From Pelargonium nanum (taxonomy: Eukaryota > Streptophyta > Magnoliopsida > Geraniales > Geraniaceae), in assembly GCA_036897485.1 (NCBI GenBank), contig JAYMTF010000528.1:1-34342 (forward strand): a stretch of DNA of 34,342 nt, given 5' to 3'. The translations under genes were made by a program, and so were the position numbers. The notes below the pieces were generated by a model. That model worked only from the letters and a program-made list of their open reading frames with translations. It did no database searches and was not told where the DNA came from. Below, piece by piece: positions 1 through 13,900 of the stretch. Each line of letters begins with the position of its first letter. Position 1 is the first letter of the stretch.

Positions 1-57
1 GACGAACGCCGCCGAACAGATCGCTTTTTTTTCGAAAGAGGTCGCTTTTTTTTCGAA

Positions 58-178
58 ACAGGTGGCTCAACTACTATGCAAAAACAGGAGTAAGGTCGCA
101 TGCATAAATGACCCTCACTCTCCCAAGACCCCCAAATGGTGGGAGACTCGTGCACTAGGCTTGCCACCCTTTTCCACC
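58..178 (+). repeat. Degenerate plant SINE-like fragment (Au-type 3' body)
   Basis: The stretch contains GTAAGGTCGCATGCAT, then a CCCAAGACCC motif, then GGTGGGAGACTCGTGCACTAGG and a C/T-rich tail. This order matches the 3' body of tRNA-derived Au-type SINEs of flowering plants. The tRNA-like head with its B box is not visible, so this is a 5'-damaged copy. Recognition is from memory of the family consensus; no alignment was run. Confidence 0.5.
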
Positions 179-1470
179 TTCTATTTTATGTGTTAACCAA
201 ATTTACCAACCTATATGCAGAATATGATTGTCGTTTTATTCATGCTGATTAGCATCTTTCCATTTCTAAGCTTACTCTTAGTTCATTGTTGGTGATGATT
301 GGCTTATAGAATTTAGGGGCTTTAATGTTGGTCTTTGTTAATTATAACTGTCTTGATGCGTTTCATGGTTTTTATTCATGTATTTATTATCTGATATAGA
401 CATTTATAATCGTTTAGTGATTTTTATATCCAAAATAGGAAAGGACACACGGTTGAATAAGATTCTTCCACATTTTGTAGTTATAGTTTGAACATTAGAT
501 GATTTATGATAAATCCAAACACCAAGAGATGAAACCATGATTCCTGGGCTGAGTTTATATTCTAATGTGTCTGATGCCCTATCATAGGCTAAGAATTGAA
601 GTTTGTGTCTTGTTTGTCTAGCTAAGACCAAGACTTCACTCTTGGAAAATTGCCAGTAACCAGTAGAGGACTGTTGAGAATTTATGTTGGCACTGGGCAT
701 CTGATAACGTCTGATGCTTGTGCTGAAGTAAGTTGTGTTCTGTATCTCTTCTATATATCTAGGATGATATATGACAATGGCAGATCTTGTATTCGTTTGG
801 GTAAATATTCATGTCCGACCATGTTTATTTCCGGATTTTTATAGCATTAATATTTTATGGGCTAGCATAAAGTTGAACTTCACTTCGTGTCCGACCATGT
901 TTATTTCCTTGATTCCTTGAATGTTGGTGATGAGTAGTGGTAGTAAGTTCATAGTTTTGGAGGTTTATCCATAGCGTAGAAACTTCAAAACACATATAGG
1001 GTCTTCCTAAGGTAAAATTAGTATTATCCCTTATATTTGTTGCCAATTTTACTTTGCATGCGAGTGGTCAGGAGGTCTTTGGGGTAGATTAGAAGAGAGT
1101 AGATATTAGTGAGCTTGTACTGGAGATGTGCATCAAGCTTTCAGGCGTGGTTGTGGATGGCCTAGGCATGTATGCTTGGGGTTGCCTGAGTGCCAGACAG
1201 TTGTGGCTAGCTAAGGATCCGGTTTATGATTCTTTTATAACCATTGCAGAGGAAAAAATGTTTCCATCTTATATTTTCCTGAAATATTCTGCTAACTGTA
1301 AGGTATTCTTATTTTTGTTTATGTTGTAGCAACTCAAAATCATAATTACTTAGATCACGTAATGCTTTGTGATGCTGATTGATAGTAGGAATGCTGAACG
1401 GTTGGGATAAGCTTCTTCAAGTCACTAATCTTTTATCTAGAGCTTGGGAAATTTTTTAGTAACTATATTA

Positions 1471-1685
1471 TCAAATGCTTAAAAAAACATGACCAAAGCA
1501 TATTCAATAGGTTTTTTGTTTTTTTATGCACTAGGTTGAGGTTGAGGTTTAAGGAGTATAATATGTAAACCTTTATTTCAAATGCTTAAAAAAACATGAC
1601 CAAAGCATATTCAATTGGTTTTTTGTTTTTTTATGCACTAGGTTGAGGTTGAGGTTTAAGGAGTATAATATGCAAACCTTTATTT
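1471..1685 (+). repeat. 107-bp near-perfect tandem duplication in ILA intron
   Basis: Two head-to-tail copies lie at about 1471-1577 and 1578-1685. They differ at only two positions that I can see: A/T near 1509 versus 1616, and T/C near 1565 versus 1673. Each copy contains a GGTTGAGGTTGAGGTTTAAGG segment. The low divergence suggests a recent duplication. There is no coding potential. Confidence 0.9.
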
Positions 1686-1994
1686 ACATTATTTTTATTA
1701 TTTCCAAATTCACTTAAATGATAATTTTTGTTGTTGAAATACATCGTATTGCAATGGGAATGCCATAATTTCCATTTTGGAACGCTAGGGTTTTATGATT
1801 TGGAACATCCATTCTGGATTGTGAATCACTACCTGTATAGTGATTTCTGGTAATTATGCCCAGAATTATTTAGTATATTAGTTAGTCGCCTAATATTTTC
1901 CTGTCGCCTTGTCAGTTGCAATTTTTTCCTGTATTAATAGTCTCATCTCCCATTTATCGGGAATTAACTTTCTCATTTTTCCCATTCATAACAG

Positions 1995-4900
1995 GTGAAG
2001 TTTGTTGATCCTCTACTTCGGTCACCAATAGTAGATGATGTGGCCTATGAAACCATGGTCAAACTTTCTAAATGTACAGCTCCGCCTTTGTGTAACTGGG
2101 CTCTCGACATTGCAACTGCTTTACGTATAATCGTAACTGAGGAAGTTCGTGTTCATCTGGATTTGATTCCGTCAGTTGGTGAAGGAGAAGCCAATGAAAG
2201 ACCATCCCTTGGTCTCTTTGAGCGAATTATTGATGGCTTATCTGTGTCTTGTAGATCTGGACCTCTGCCAGTGGATTCTTTCACTTTTGTCTTTCCAGTA
2301 AGTTTCTTTGTCAGCTATATTAAGTTTAATTGCTTCAGTATGGCCTCTGTTTTGCTGATCTTTCTTTTAATTTGTTGTCAGATAATGGAACGCATTCTGT
2401 TATCCTCCAAAAAGACAGGACTTCATGATAGTGTGCTTCGGATCTTATATATGCATATGGATCCTCAATTACCTCTTCCTAGGCTTCGCATGCTATCAGT
2501 TACACATCTGAATTCCAATTCTAGCAATTGATACTATCAGTTTATTGTACCGTCCCTCTCCCCCTTGCATAATTTCCTGCTTATAAACTTTTCCTTTTGC
2601 AGGTTCTTTATCATGTCTTGGGCATTGTTCCAGCTTATCAAGCATCCATTGGACCAGCGTTAAATGAATTGTCTCTTGGTCTGCAACCAGATGAAGTTGC
2701 ACCTGTATGTCTAATTTCTCTTCTAATTATGTTTTGTTACATGCTTTAATAATACTTCTTACATTGTTACATTATGGGCATCAATGCAGGCTCTCTATGG
2801 AGTGTATGCTAAGGATGTTCATGTAAGAATGGCCTGCTTAAATGCCATAAAATGTGTTCCAGCAGTTGCCGGTCGTTGCTTGCCTCAGAATGTTGAGATT
2901 GCTACTAGTATGTGGATTGCTTTACACGATCCGGAAAAGGTATAGTCAACTATTTCTCAACTTCTCCATAATAAATTGTTATGAATCCAATCCTGTTTGT
3001 TTTCAGCTATTTCACGTTCTTTTGTCTTTTGGGTGCTTAATCTTTGTACTGCTGATAATCACGTTCATTTCATGTCTTGTTGAACTTGTTCTGGTTATTT
3101 ATCTTGTGGAATTCTTTGATGTGCAAATTTATGTTTCTTTCCCTTCAGTTAGTGGCAGAAGCAGCGGAGGATATATGGGACCGCTATGGTTATGAATTTG
3201 GAGCTGATTATTCTGGACTTTACAAAGCACTTTCACACATCAATTATAATGTTCGCCTGGCTGCTGCGGAGGCATTAGCTGCTGCTTTGGATGAAAACCC
3301 TGATTCCATACAGGTATGTATTTGAATTTTACCCTGATAAAATCAATGCCAAAAGTTAGTTGGTAAGGGAAGAGGCAAACCTACAGTGCCTTTTAGGTGA
3401 TGCTCAGAATGGGCGCCTTGTGCATCTCAATGAATTTAGTTCTTGATTGAATCTGTTTTTGCTTTTTGCTGTTATATTTGTTAGAATAACATAACGGGTC
3501 TTACTTCAAAGTTTTTGTCTTTGAAAATGTATTGCTATCCTATTGCTTCAATTCATGGTAATAAAACAAAACTGGGTGGTCTAAATAGGAAATGGTTCAT
3601 ATTAAACTTGCTCCGTCATAAAAGCTGAAGCTATTTAGTGAAGGGCCCGACTAGTATATGTGGTCATTAATTTCACATTCTTTCAATGTGGGGTACTTCG
3701 ACACTACTGCTCTTGTGTGTAGGTTGGCAACACAATGAACATTTATTGGGTAAAAAATTAACTCAAACATGCCACATAAGCCCAAGACTAAACTAACTCT
3801 GATAATATTAAACTTGCTCAACCCTAGAACTTTAAGCTATTAAGAGGTTGTTTGGTAGCACCAATCAAAAGTTAGAAGCAACTTCAAAGTAAGCTATCAT
3901 TAGTTTGCAGAGGCAAGTAAAAGTGCCTAATATTGAAAAGCAAAATCAAACAAAATCAATTTGTGTATGATAAAATGACTAAAGAAGACAAAACTTTAAA
4001 AATAATAATATATTTTTACTATAATTTTTAAAAGTGACGATAGATTTGGAAAGATAATTTCTTTCTTCTTCTTTTACAAAGTAAGAAATTCTTAATTTTA
4101 GGAAGCTTCTTCATCATTACAAAAGTCACTCAAAAGCAAGCTACAAGCAAACAATTTGGATGTCTTTTCTACATACCATTTTCTTATGAGTCATCTTTCC
4201 ATTTCTTTTGAGTGATGTCTTCAAAGATACTCTAAGTGGAAGGCTCAATTTGTATATCAAGTGATAATTAACTCCATAATCTTTCAATGTGAGATATCTC
4301 AATTGTTATGCATGTAAGGCTTTGGAGTGAGACAGTCTATGGGGAGCATACTTAGTTTTATATTATTTTGTAACTTCTCTCTTTCTGTTCTTCCCCTTTC
4401 TACTCTCATCTCTCTCTCAAGATTGGACTTTTCCCCTTATACCCCTGTCTCCTTGTTGTGACAAATTCAGTGAGTTCTAATTAACTTATCTTAGTGAGTT
4501 CTACTAAATATTTGTGTTTACTGTCTCGTAAAGAAATTTGTCTCATTTTCTCAAGTAACTTCTGTTGCATATGTGCGGCGATATGGGCAATTGTAACCTT
4601 GAGTAACCCCTTCTAGCTTGACTATCTTGTATTAAGCAACATTTGTAGTTCTCTCATTATTTGTTGATGTTACTGCAGGAATGCCTTTCAACTTTATTTT
4701 CTCTGTATATTCGTGAGGTTGGATCTGGCGAGGGCAATGTTGATGCTAGTTGGTTAGGGAGACAGGGGATAGCGTTGGCATTGCATTCTGCTGCTGATGT
4801 TCTGAGAACAAAAGATCTTCCTGTTGTCATGACATTCCTGATATCACGGGCACTGGTAATCTTTTTTATTTATTATAGATCTGGTCAAAGATTTAGTAAA

Positions 4901-7900
4901 GGTTGTTTAAGCTTTGTGGGCTTCCACTACACAAGACTAGTTTAATTTGCTGTATATGTATTTGTGCAAAGTTTATGTGTAAATAAGCACAACCATATCC
5001 ACACTGGTCTCAAAGTGCAAATATATTACATTCTTTCATGATTTCAACAAAATCACTTTGTAGTTTATTGATACCAGATGTAATTCACTGGGGCATGGAA
5101 TGAGATAATGTTGCTTACCATTGATAGAATAGTTGAGTGGGGTGCAATTCTATCCCTTTTTCCTTCTTGGTCAGCTGGGTCTTCGATTTGCTTTTGGAAG
5201 CGGGCGGGGTGTGGGAGTTTATTTCTTTCCTTATCTCTAGTATGCATAATATGCTAGTTTACAGGAACAATATTTTTTGTAGCGCAAGGAAGAAATAGAA
5301 AATGTTCGTGAAATGTGAAGTTTTAATTAAGAATCTTATAATAAGCCTTCTGAATTCTGATGTCTTTCTTTTTTTCTTCTAAGTATTATCATGGACTACA
5401 CTCTTGATTTTGTATAAGTTATATTGTCTGTGTAAAAATGAAATTCAATAATGAAATTGATCTTATTTCATCCAAACCATTGTGGTCTTGGGTGATTGTG
5501 GCTAAGAATTTCTGGTTTCTTGTTGCTTTTTGATTCTGCAGGCTGACCCTAACGCCGATGTTCGAGGAAGGATGATTAATGCTGGCATCATGATAATTGA
5601 TAAACATGGGAAAGATAATGTTTCTTTGTTATTCCCCATATTTGAAAACTATTTGAACAAAAAGGTATCACTTGATGCGTTGAGAGTTGAAACTACTTAA
5701 TGTCATGGGATGTCCTACTTGTTTTCCTACTCATTTTCTCTTTAGTGGCTTTGTTCTTAAATTCTTTTGTTTCTTTTTTCACCACCCCTTTCAGGCATCA
5801 GATGAAGAACAGTATGATTTGGTTCGCGAGGGTGTTGTTATTTTCACTGGAGCCTTGGCAAGACATCTTTCGAAGGTCTTACTTGCATTATCTATAGTTT
5901 ATCTGGAAAATAAGAATGGTTTTGTAGATCTTCCAGCTCATCCTCAATGTCTTAATTGAACAGGATGATCCTAAAGTTCATGCTGTTGTTGAAAAGTTGT
6001 TGGATGTGATAAATACTCCGTCAGAAGCTGTTCAACGGGCAGTTTCTACATGCCTATCTCCATTGATGAAGTCAAAAGAAGTATGTAGCTGTTTATCTTG
6101 TGACAAATCTTAAAAGTTTTCTTCTCCATTTTTTCTTTATTTTTATACCCAATCATTTTTTTATGGATGGTATGTTGCTGTTAGTTATACCACATGTTGT
6201 TTTGGGTGGTGAAAGCGGAGCACGGATTTAGGCTCTTGAAATCGTTTTGTGATACATATAATAGTGTGTTCCAACAGATTATTAACTAGTGATCAGAAGT
6301 TTGTTACTTTCTTTGCCAGTGTCATTAAGATCTTATTAAAAACCTCACTTGCTAGGGTATCACAATGATAATGAAGTATGTCCATGACATTAAAAGTTCG
6401 CATTTTATCACGTGAACTTTAATTCTGTATTTTTCATTGTACATCAGAAAGATGCACCAGTACTTGTTTCTAGGCTGTTGGATCAGCTGATGAAGAGTGA
6501 TAAATATGGGGAACGCCGTGGAGCAGCTTTTGGACTTGCTGGAGTGGCAAAAGGGTTTGGAATTTCATCCTTGAAGAAGTATGGGATTGTGGTTGTACTA
6601 CAGGAAGGTCTTGCAGATAGGTCTGTTTTGCATAACTGTTTCTGTCATTATCTTCTCTTTTACTTTTTATTGGGAAATTTCATTCTATCATGTTTTTGTT
6701 TCTTGAGATGTGTCGTAATGATGCTCATATTTTAGTTGGTTGCTGACTTGTAAAAGAAATGAACAGTTGATATTGCATAAATTTCTGATGTCACTTAATG
6801 GAACCATTTAATTTTAGTAATTATCAAGTTCTTGATAGTGTGTTAATTTCCACTGAATCTTCCAAGCAAAAGGATGTGAACCATATGAATTAGTATGGTG
6901 GCACCCTCAATGTTTTGATTGGTGAGATGATAGTAGCATAGTTAACATTCACTCTAAACAGTAGGAGATACCCATGTTCATGTCTGAATATCCTTTTCAG
7001 TTGTCGCCCTCTGGAAAAATCCCTCTACTAAAATTTACGACTTGGATATCAATGTGTAACAATAAAAGGTGTGCTCAGTGCACAAGGCAGGGCTTGGGAT
7101 AATCACACATAGCCTGCCTTACTCCACACATGTGAAGAGGGTGTTCTGTGACGCAAACATCAGACCTCTTGGTCACAAGGCAACATTCTCACTGTTGCAT
7201 ATGTATTAATGCTAGAGGATAATATTTTTTTTAATTAGTCAAATGAAACTATTTTTTCCTAGTTTCCTAGTCTTGAATATAATATAGGTTGATGCTCTTG
7301 GGAACTGAACTGCCCAATCCATTTAGGTCAAATGTTTTAAGTTTTTTCATTACATTATCCTGCTGTGCATCCAATTTGCCTATATATGATCCAATTAGTG
7401 TGCATTTTATTTGCATTATGGTTCTTTTAACTTGAGACGACTGTTAACTGATTCTGTATTTGGATTTCTTTCTAATGCGCAGGAATTCTGCGAAACGTCG
7501 TGAAGGGGCTCTTCTCGGATTCGAGTGTCTGTGTGAAACCCTTGGAAGATTGTTTGAACCGTATGTTTAAGAATTGAGGACCAGATCAACAGTTGGTCAC
7601 TTTGAGGGTTGTTTATTTAACTAATTTTACTGCATGTTTCCTTTTGCAGGTACGTTATTCAAATGTTACCGTTGCTCTTGGTTTCTTTCTCTGATCCAAT
7701 TGTTGCAGTTCGTGAAGCTGCAGAATGTGCTGCTCGCGCCATGATGTCTCAACTTACCGTTCATGGTGTGAAGCTTGTTCTTCCATCTTTGCTAAAGGTG
7801 TGGTGTTTTTACTTTGTGTTCTCTTGGATTCATTTGTTCAGTATGAATTTTTCATTTTTATTTTTGGTGTGTACACATTTTTGGCATTTGAAGCCTGGAC

Positions 7901-10900
7901 CAATTAAATGTGTCCCCTTAAAAAGTTTGGCTGGGGGAGTATGAATGGTAAACTTTCTTTTATTTGTTGAGTATCGTCATCTAGTAAAATAATTGTCCAA
8001 AGCTAAAGTTATATACTGTTTTTTCTGCACATTAATTATATTGATCCCAATTAACTGGGATTACGTATTATATTGTCATTTTAGGAGATAGCCATTTAAC
8101 ATACCAATGAACAGAAGGCCAATTTCTTTTAACCTTATCTTGTGTGATTTGTGTTGTTACATGATTATCTGGGAATTGAAACAAGTAAAATCAGCACATG
8201 TATCAACAGCTGTCTGCTTCATTTTGAATCTTGTACATTTTTCTATTCCTTTTGGCCCCCATCTGAAGTATAGTAGCTTTGTCTTAAAAAATAGTACTTT
8301 CTACTTCCTTAGTCCTGCTTGAATGAGTGCTCTCAAGTGATTATATAAATACTTCATTTTCTCAGGGTCTTGAAGATAAAGCTTGGAGAACAAAACAAAG
8401 TAGTGTACAATTACTTGGCGCCATGGCATACTGTGCTCCACAGCAGCTATCTCAGTGCCTTCCTAAGATAGTTCCAAAGTTAACAGAGGTTTATTACAAT
8501 ATAAGCTTTATTATTTATTTGGGTGGTAGCTTTACTGTGCATAAATTATCTCAACTTTCAATTTCTGGTTATAATCACAGGTGTTGACAGATACCCATCC
8601 AAAAGTTCAGTCAGCAGGGCAAACAGCTCTGCAGCAGGTTGGGAGTGTGATAAAGAATCCTGAAATATCTTCACTTGTCCCTACTCTCCTCATGGGACTT
8701 ACAGATCCAAATGAGTATACAAAATACTCCCTTGATATTCTACTCCAAGTAATGTTTTGAACAAAAAATTGAGATTTAATTGTAATCTGTTTATTCATCT
8801 ATTTCATTTCTCTGAATCGTTATTGATTCCTTGCAGACAACGTTTGTTAATTCAATTGATGCGCCTTCACTTGCACTTTTGGTACCAATAGTTCATAGAG
8901 GCTTGAGGGAGAGGAGTGCTGAGACTAAAAAGAAAGCTGCACAAATAGCTGGAAATATGTGTTCGTTAGTTACAGAACCAAAAGATATGATACCATATAT
9001 TGGTTTGCTCCTTCCTGAAATTAAAAAGGTACTCTTCCTCTCGTTAGACTCGGGCACTCTAAGTTTTCCTTGTACGAGGCTTTTGATGAAAGCGGTGACG
9101 AAAAGTCCCATAGTGGATAAATATAAAATGATTATGCTACATATAAAGGTGCAAGACAAATCCTACTATTAAGGTTGAACTTTTAGTATGAGAAACTCAA
9201 GCTTTTGTATGTCACTTAATTTTAATATTTAACATGGTCCGGTTGAGATTCAGTAACCTTTCCAGTGGTCTCCGGTCCACTTTCAGAAGGATATAACTAT
9301 AGTGTCCTGCATGTAGAAGTAAAATATCTACATGTGAGGGGAATTTGATTTTGAAAGGCTCCTGAATGTCCAACAGGGAGAAAATATAAAATCATTAAGC
9401 TTATATAAGGGTGCAAGTCAAACCCTACTAGTAAAGTTGACCTTTTAGTATGCAAAACCTATATATAGCCCAATATGAAAATTTAGCTGCTTTTTCTAAT
9501 TCTATTATATTCATACAGGTTCTTGTGGATCCAATCCCAGAAGTTCGATCAGTTGCAGCCAGGGCTATTGGTTCCCTCATAAGAGGAATGGGAGAAGAGA
9601 ACTTTCCAGATCTTGTTCCATGGTTGTTGGATACTTTGAAATCTGATATAAGTAATGTGGAGCGCTCTGGAGCTGCTCAGGGGTTGAGTGAGGTCAGCAC
9701 TAATATTAGCAGTATTTAAGTTTGCATTTATTTCCAATTGAACTCATTATTTAACTTCTCTGTTTGAAAATTGTTTTTTTCCTTGCCTGCGTTCAGTTCA
9801 TAGCTATCCCTTTTTTTTATGTGGGGTATTAGTCTGTGTGTCGATTATACATAAACTGTTTCTCCTTGTATGTCCACTAGTCTTAACTACTGGTTGTGTC
9901 TCTGTGGGTATCCAGGTCTTAGCTGCACTTGGGACAGAATACTTTGAACACCTTCTTCCTGATATCATTAGGAACTGTTCTCATCAAAAAGCATTTGTGC
10001 GAGATGGATATCTAACACTTTTCAGAGTGAGCATTTCAAAGTTGTCATTATGCCTTCAATTTAAGTTATTTATATTTCTTTATTTATTTTTTAACTCGCC
10101 TTTTGATTGAATCTGTTTGTAGTATTTCCCAAGATCACTTGGTGTCCAATTTCAAAACTATTTGCAGCAGGTTCTTCCTGCAATTCTAGATGGTGAGTTC
10201 ATATTCCTTTTTCTGGATTGATGTATGATGTTCAAGATACTAAGATGAAATTTTTCTATGTGTTAAATTTCATAATTGGGCTAAATATCATGTTATACTC
10301 GTACAGGTCTTGCTGATGAAAATGAATCAGTTCGTGAGGCAGCACTTGGTGCTGGTCATGTTCTAGTGGAGCATTACGCGACAACGTATGTGTGCATTAC
10401 TGAATATATTGAATACTTTGTCTACGGTGATGGTTATTTACAGTGTTTATCTCTAGGGGTTAATACACTTTTCTCATCATGGAAGTTGTTGAATAAATCA
10501 GCACAATAGGAATTATAATATACATCATTTGAATTCATTTTGAATTTTTCAAAATGTTTCACGCAACTCTATATTCCTTCTCAGCAATATGGACATAGAT
10601 AATTTTGAGGATGATAGTATTATGGTTTTCAAAATTTGACTGCAGTGTTTTTGTTAAATCTGTTAATCCTAGGGTTGTTTTATTTTGCATCTGGTAGTTC
10701 AGTTTCATTTACTTTATTAATTCCATCTCAGGTCTTTACCACTGCTCCTTCCTGCTGTAGAAGATGGTATTTTCAATGATAGTTGGCGAATTCGACAAAG
10801 TTCTGTTGAGTTATTGGGCGATCTATTGTTTAAGGTAGGTACATACCTCATCTCATTTTTGTTACGTTAATTCCCTGGCGTCTTTTATGAGAGAGACGGT

Positions 10901-13900
10901 GTTTCTCTCAGGTTGCTGGAACTTCTGGTAAAGCTCTACTAGAGGGTGGGAGCGATGATGAGGGTGCTAGTACTGAAGCACAAGGGCGTGCCATCATTGA
11001 GGTTCTAGGAAGGGAGAAGCGCAATGAGGTTCTTGCTGCATTATATATGGTTCGAACAGATGTCAGCATTTCTGTACGTCAGGTAATGATGACGACTTTT
11101 GGGAATAATCTATATCATTCACATGGCTTCTGTGGTCCTCTTTCTGAGCCATTAAGTGTCATCTCTAATGAATTTACCTTTCCCCTTTGTTAGGCTGCCT
11201 TACATGTGTGGAAGACTATAGTGGCAAATACTCCAAAGACTCTGAAGGAAATAATGCCAGTTTTAATGAATACTCTGATTAGTTCGCTGGCATCATCATC
11301 CTCTGAGAGGCGGCAGGTGAGGACTTCAAATCATTAAGAATCAACATCCCAGATACACTGTCTAGGAGTAATAACTAAGTTTTGATGCTATCCAGGTTGC
11401 TGGCCGATCTCTGGGTGAGCTTGTTAGGAAGCTTGGCGAAAGAGTGCTTCCTTTGATCATTCCAATTTTATCCAAAGGACTTAAGGACTCTAGTACTAGC
11501 AGAAGACAAGTGAGTTTTTCATCCTTGAAATTATATATTTTTGGTTTTAGTTTTTAGCTGTTGCATTATTGGAATAGTTGAATGATAACGTCTTTTTGAA
11601 GTTATTTGTTTAATACTTTTTGGTCGCTTTCTGATATCCTTGAATATATGATTTTTACATATTCATGCTTGGAAATTTCCTTTTAATCTATAGCACTTTT
11701 ACACGTCTACTGTATTTGTTGATGCTAATCTAAGTGTAACATGTTGAAGAAAACAGTGCAATAAAACAGTTTTTAGTTAATTACATCTACCCAACTAGAG
11801 AACAACGCAAGGAACATTTTAAAATGAAATGCAGCTGATAGTCGTAACTCCTATAACTTGACTTTTGGTAGCAGAATTATCTAAATATAAATGAGGGAGA
11901 CAGAAAAATGAGGGATGCTGGACAGTAATATTGTATCTGGCGCACAATTAGTAAATGATGCTAATTAATCATTAATTTTATTCAGCTAGTGTAGACATCA
12001 TATTATATTGGTTGGACACTAATAAAGAGGTCATTTCTGCTAAAAAATATTTCATTAGTAATTTAAAATTATGAGGGCTAAAGATTATTCTTACAAAAGA
12101 TTAAGCAGTTCTGTAATAGAAACTGATATAACATATGACAGCATTCCATGTAGTTGGAGAGTTCATTTGATCATTTCCTTTTACCAATACTTAGGCTATG
12201 GCAATATGTATATATGAATTAGTATAGAACTTGTAGTTATGTTTTCTTTTTATTGCCTGACCCTCAGGGTGTATGCATTGGACTGAGTGAAGTGATGGGC
12301 AGTGCTGGACGGAGTCAGTTATTGAGTTTTATGGATGAGCTCATACCTACAATCAGGACCGCTCTTTGTGATAGGTACATTAACGATGAAGCTGTGTTAC
12401 GAAAGTTGTCGGTACAATTCTAATTCGTTTCGAGTAATTTATTTGTTTCTTATCACAACAGCACACCTGAGGTTCGTGAGTCTGCAGGCTTGGCATTCAG
12501 TACTCTTTACAAGGTGCTCTCTAATCGTTTCTAGTTGAGTTTGGAATTCAATGTTTAAATTTAGTTGTCAAATTTTTAATATAAAATATCTCGATATAGA
12601 GTGCTGGTATGCAAGCAATCGATGAAATCGTGCCAACTCTTCTGCATGCCTTGGAGGATGATGAAACGTCTGATACTGCTCTGGATGGCCTCAAACAGAT
12701 ATTAAGGTAAGTATATAAAAACACACACAGCTGAGTAATTTATTTTTTTCCTTGTCTATTTTCCTGTTCTAACTTGCTGCATTAATTATGTGTAGTGTCA
12801 GGACTTCGGCTGTTTTGCCTCATATCTTACCCAAGCTGGTCCACCTTCCTCTTTCGTATGTATTTCATATTCTTTCTTCTGCCATTTCTTATGTGACACT
12901 TTTTTTCACTCTTTGGCTAAGAACTTCGGATATATTTTTCAGTGCATTTAATGCTCATGCTCTGGGAGCCTTAGCAGAGGTTGCTGGACCTGGTCTCAAC
13001 GTTCACCTTGGTACTGTTCTTCCTGCTTTGCTTTCTGCAATGGGTGGTGAAGACAAGGTTTGTTCATAATGTACAATTTGATAAGCTTTAATGCTTATAA
13101 TTACTCTTCTATTCTTCACAATTTTACTGCTGGAAATGTTAGGAGGTTCAATCCTTGGCTAAAGAGGCTGCAGAAACTGTTGTTATGGTTATAGATGAGG
13201 AAGGTGTGGAGTCTTTGATCTCAGAGCTCCTTAAAGGTGTTGGTGATAGTCAGGTATATATAACTTGTCACGCATATGTTTTCTGTATAACTCACCATGT
13301 GATCCTCTCTAATAATTGTGGCCTATGTTATCAGGAATCAGTCAGGAGAAGTTCTTCATATCTGATAGGTTTCTTCTTCAAAAACAGCAAATTATATTTG
13401 GTTGATGAGGCACCAAATATGATATCTACCCTGATTATATTGCTTAGTGATTCCGATTCAGCTACAGTTTCGGTATGTCCTAATAGCAAATCATACTCTG
13501 GGGTAATCTTTAATTTTAGACATTGCATTCTTATGTTCTATTAAACAGGTTGCTTGGGAGTCTCTGTCAAAGGTTATCAGTTCAGTTCCAAAGGAGGTAC
13601 TTCCTTCATATATAAAACTGGTTCGGGATGCTGTGTCTACATCCAGAGATAAAGAGCGTAGGAAGAAGAAGGTATGTGTATGTTCACATGAAGTTTGGAT
13701 GATAATTTATGAATACATCTTTAGCTTGTATTCTAAATTGGAAAGTAAGCTGATGTTGTCTTGATTATGATGCCAACATGCAGGGAGGACCTGTTCTTAT
13801 TCCTGGACTTTGTCTCCCAAAAGCTCTTCAACCATTGCTTCCTATCTTTCTCCAAGTATGCCAACTGTTCTTTTTCTCTTTTACTTAATCTTACTACCTA

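Larger units (their letters stand above)
1..1994 (+). other. Tail of a long ILA/GCN1 intron (upstream exons outside window)
   Basis: No stretch here encodes recognisable GCN1 sequence in any + strand frame. The first coding match begins right after the acceptor AG at 1993-1994. In related plants the residues before this exon end in a Ser-Gln-Leu-Pro-Ser-Leu-like segment, and I could not find them here. The simplest reading is that the window opens inside an intron of at least 1994 bp. It holds a SINE-like fragment, a 107-bp tandem duplication and a 21-bp direct repeat (812-832 and 888-908). The first 60 bases hold two copies of a TCGC plus T-tract plus CGAAA unit. An unrelated gene ending upstream cannot be excluded. 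Confidence 0.6.

Noticed and set aside
404-700. 98-codon minus-strand open frame with protein-like composition
   Set aside because: No family resemblance that I can name, no promoter or splice support, and it lies in the presumed ILA intron.
1126-1329. 67-codon + strand frame considered as the missing upstream ILA exon
   Set aside because: Its residues do not match the GCN1 segment expected before the exon at 1995.
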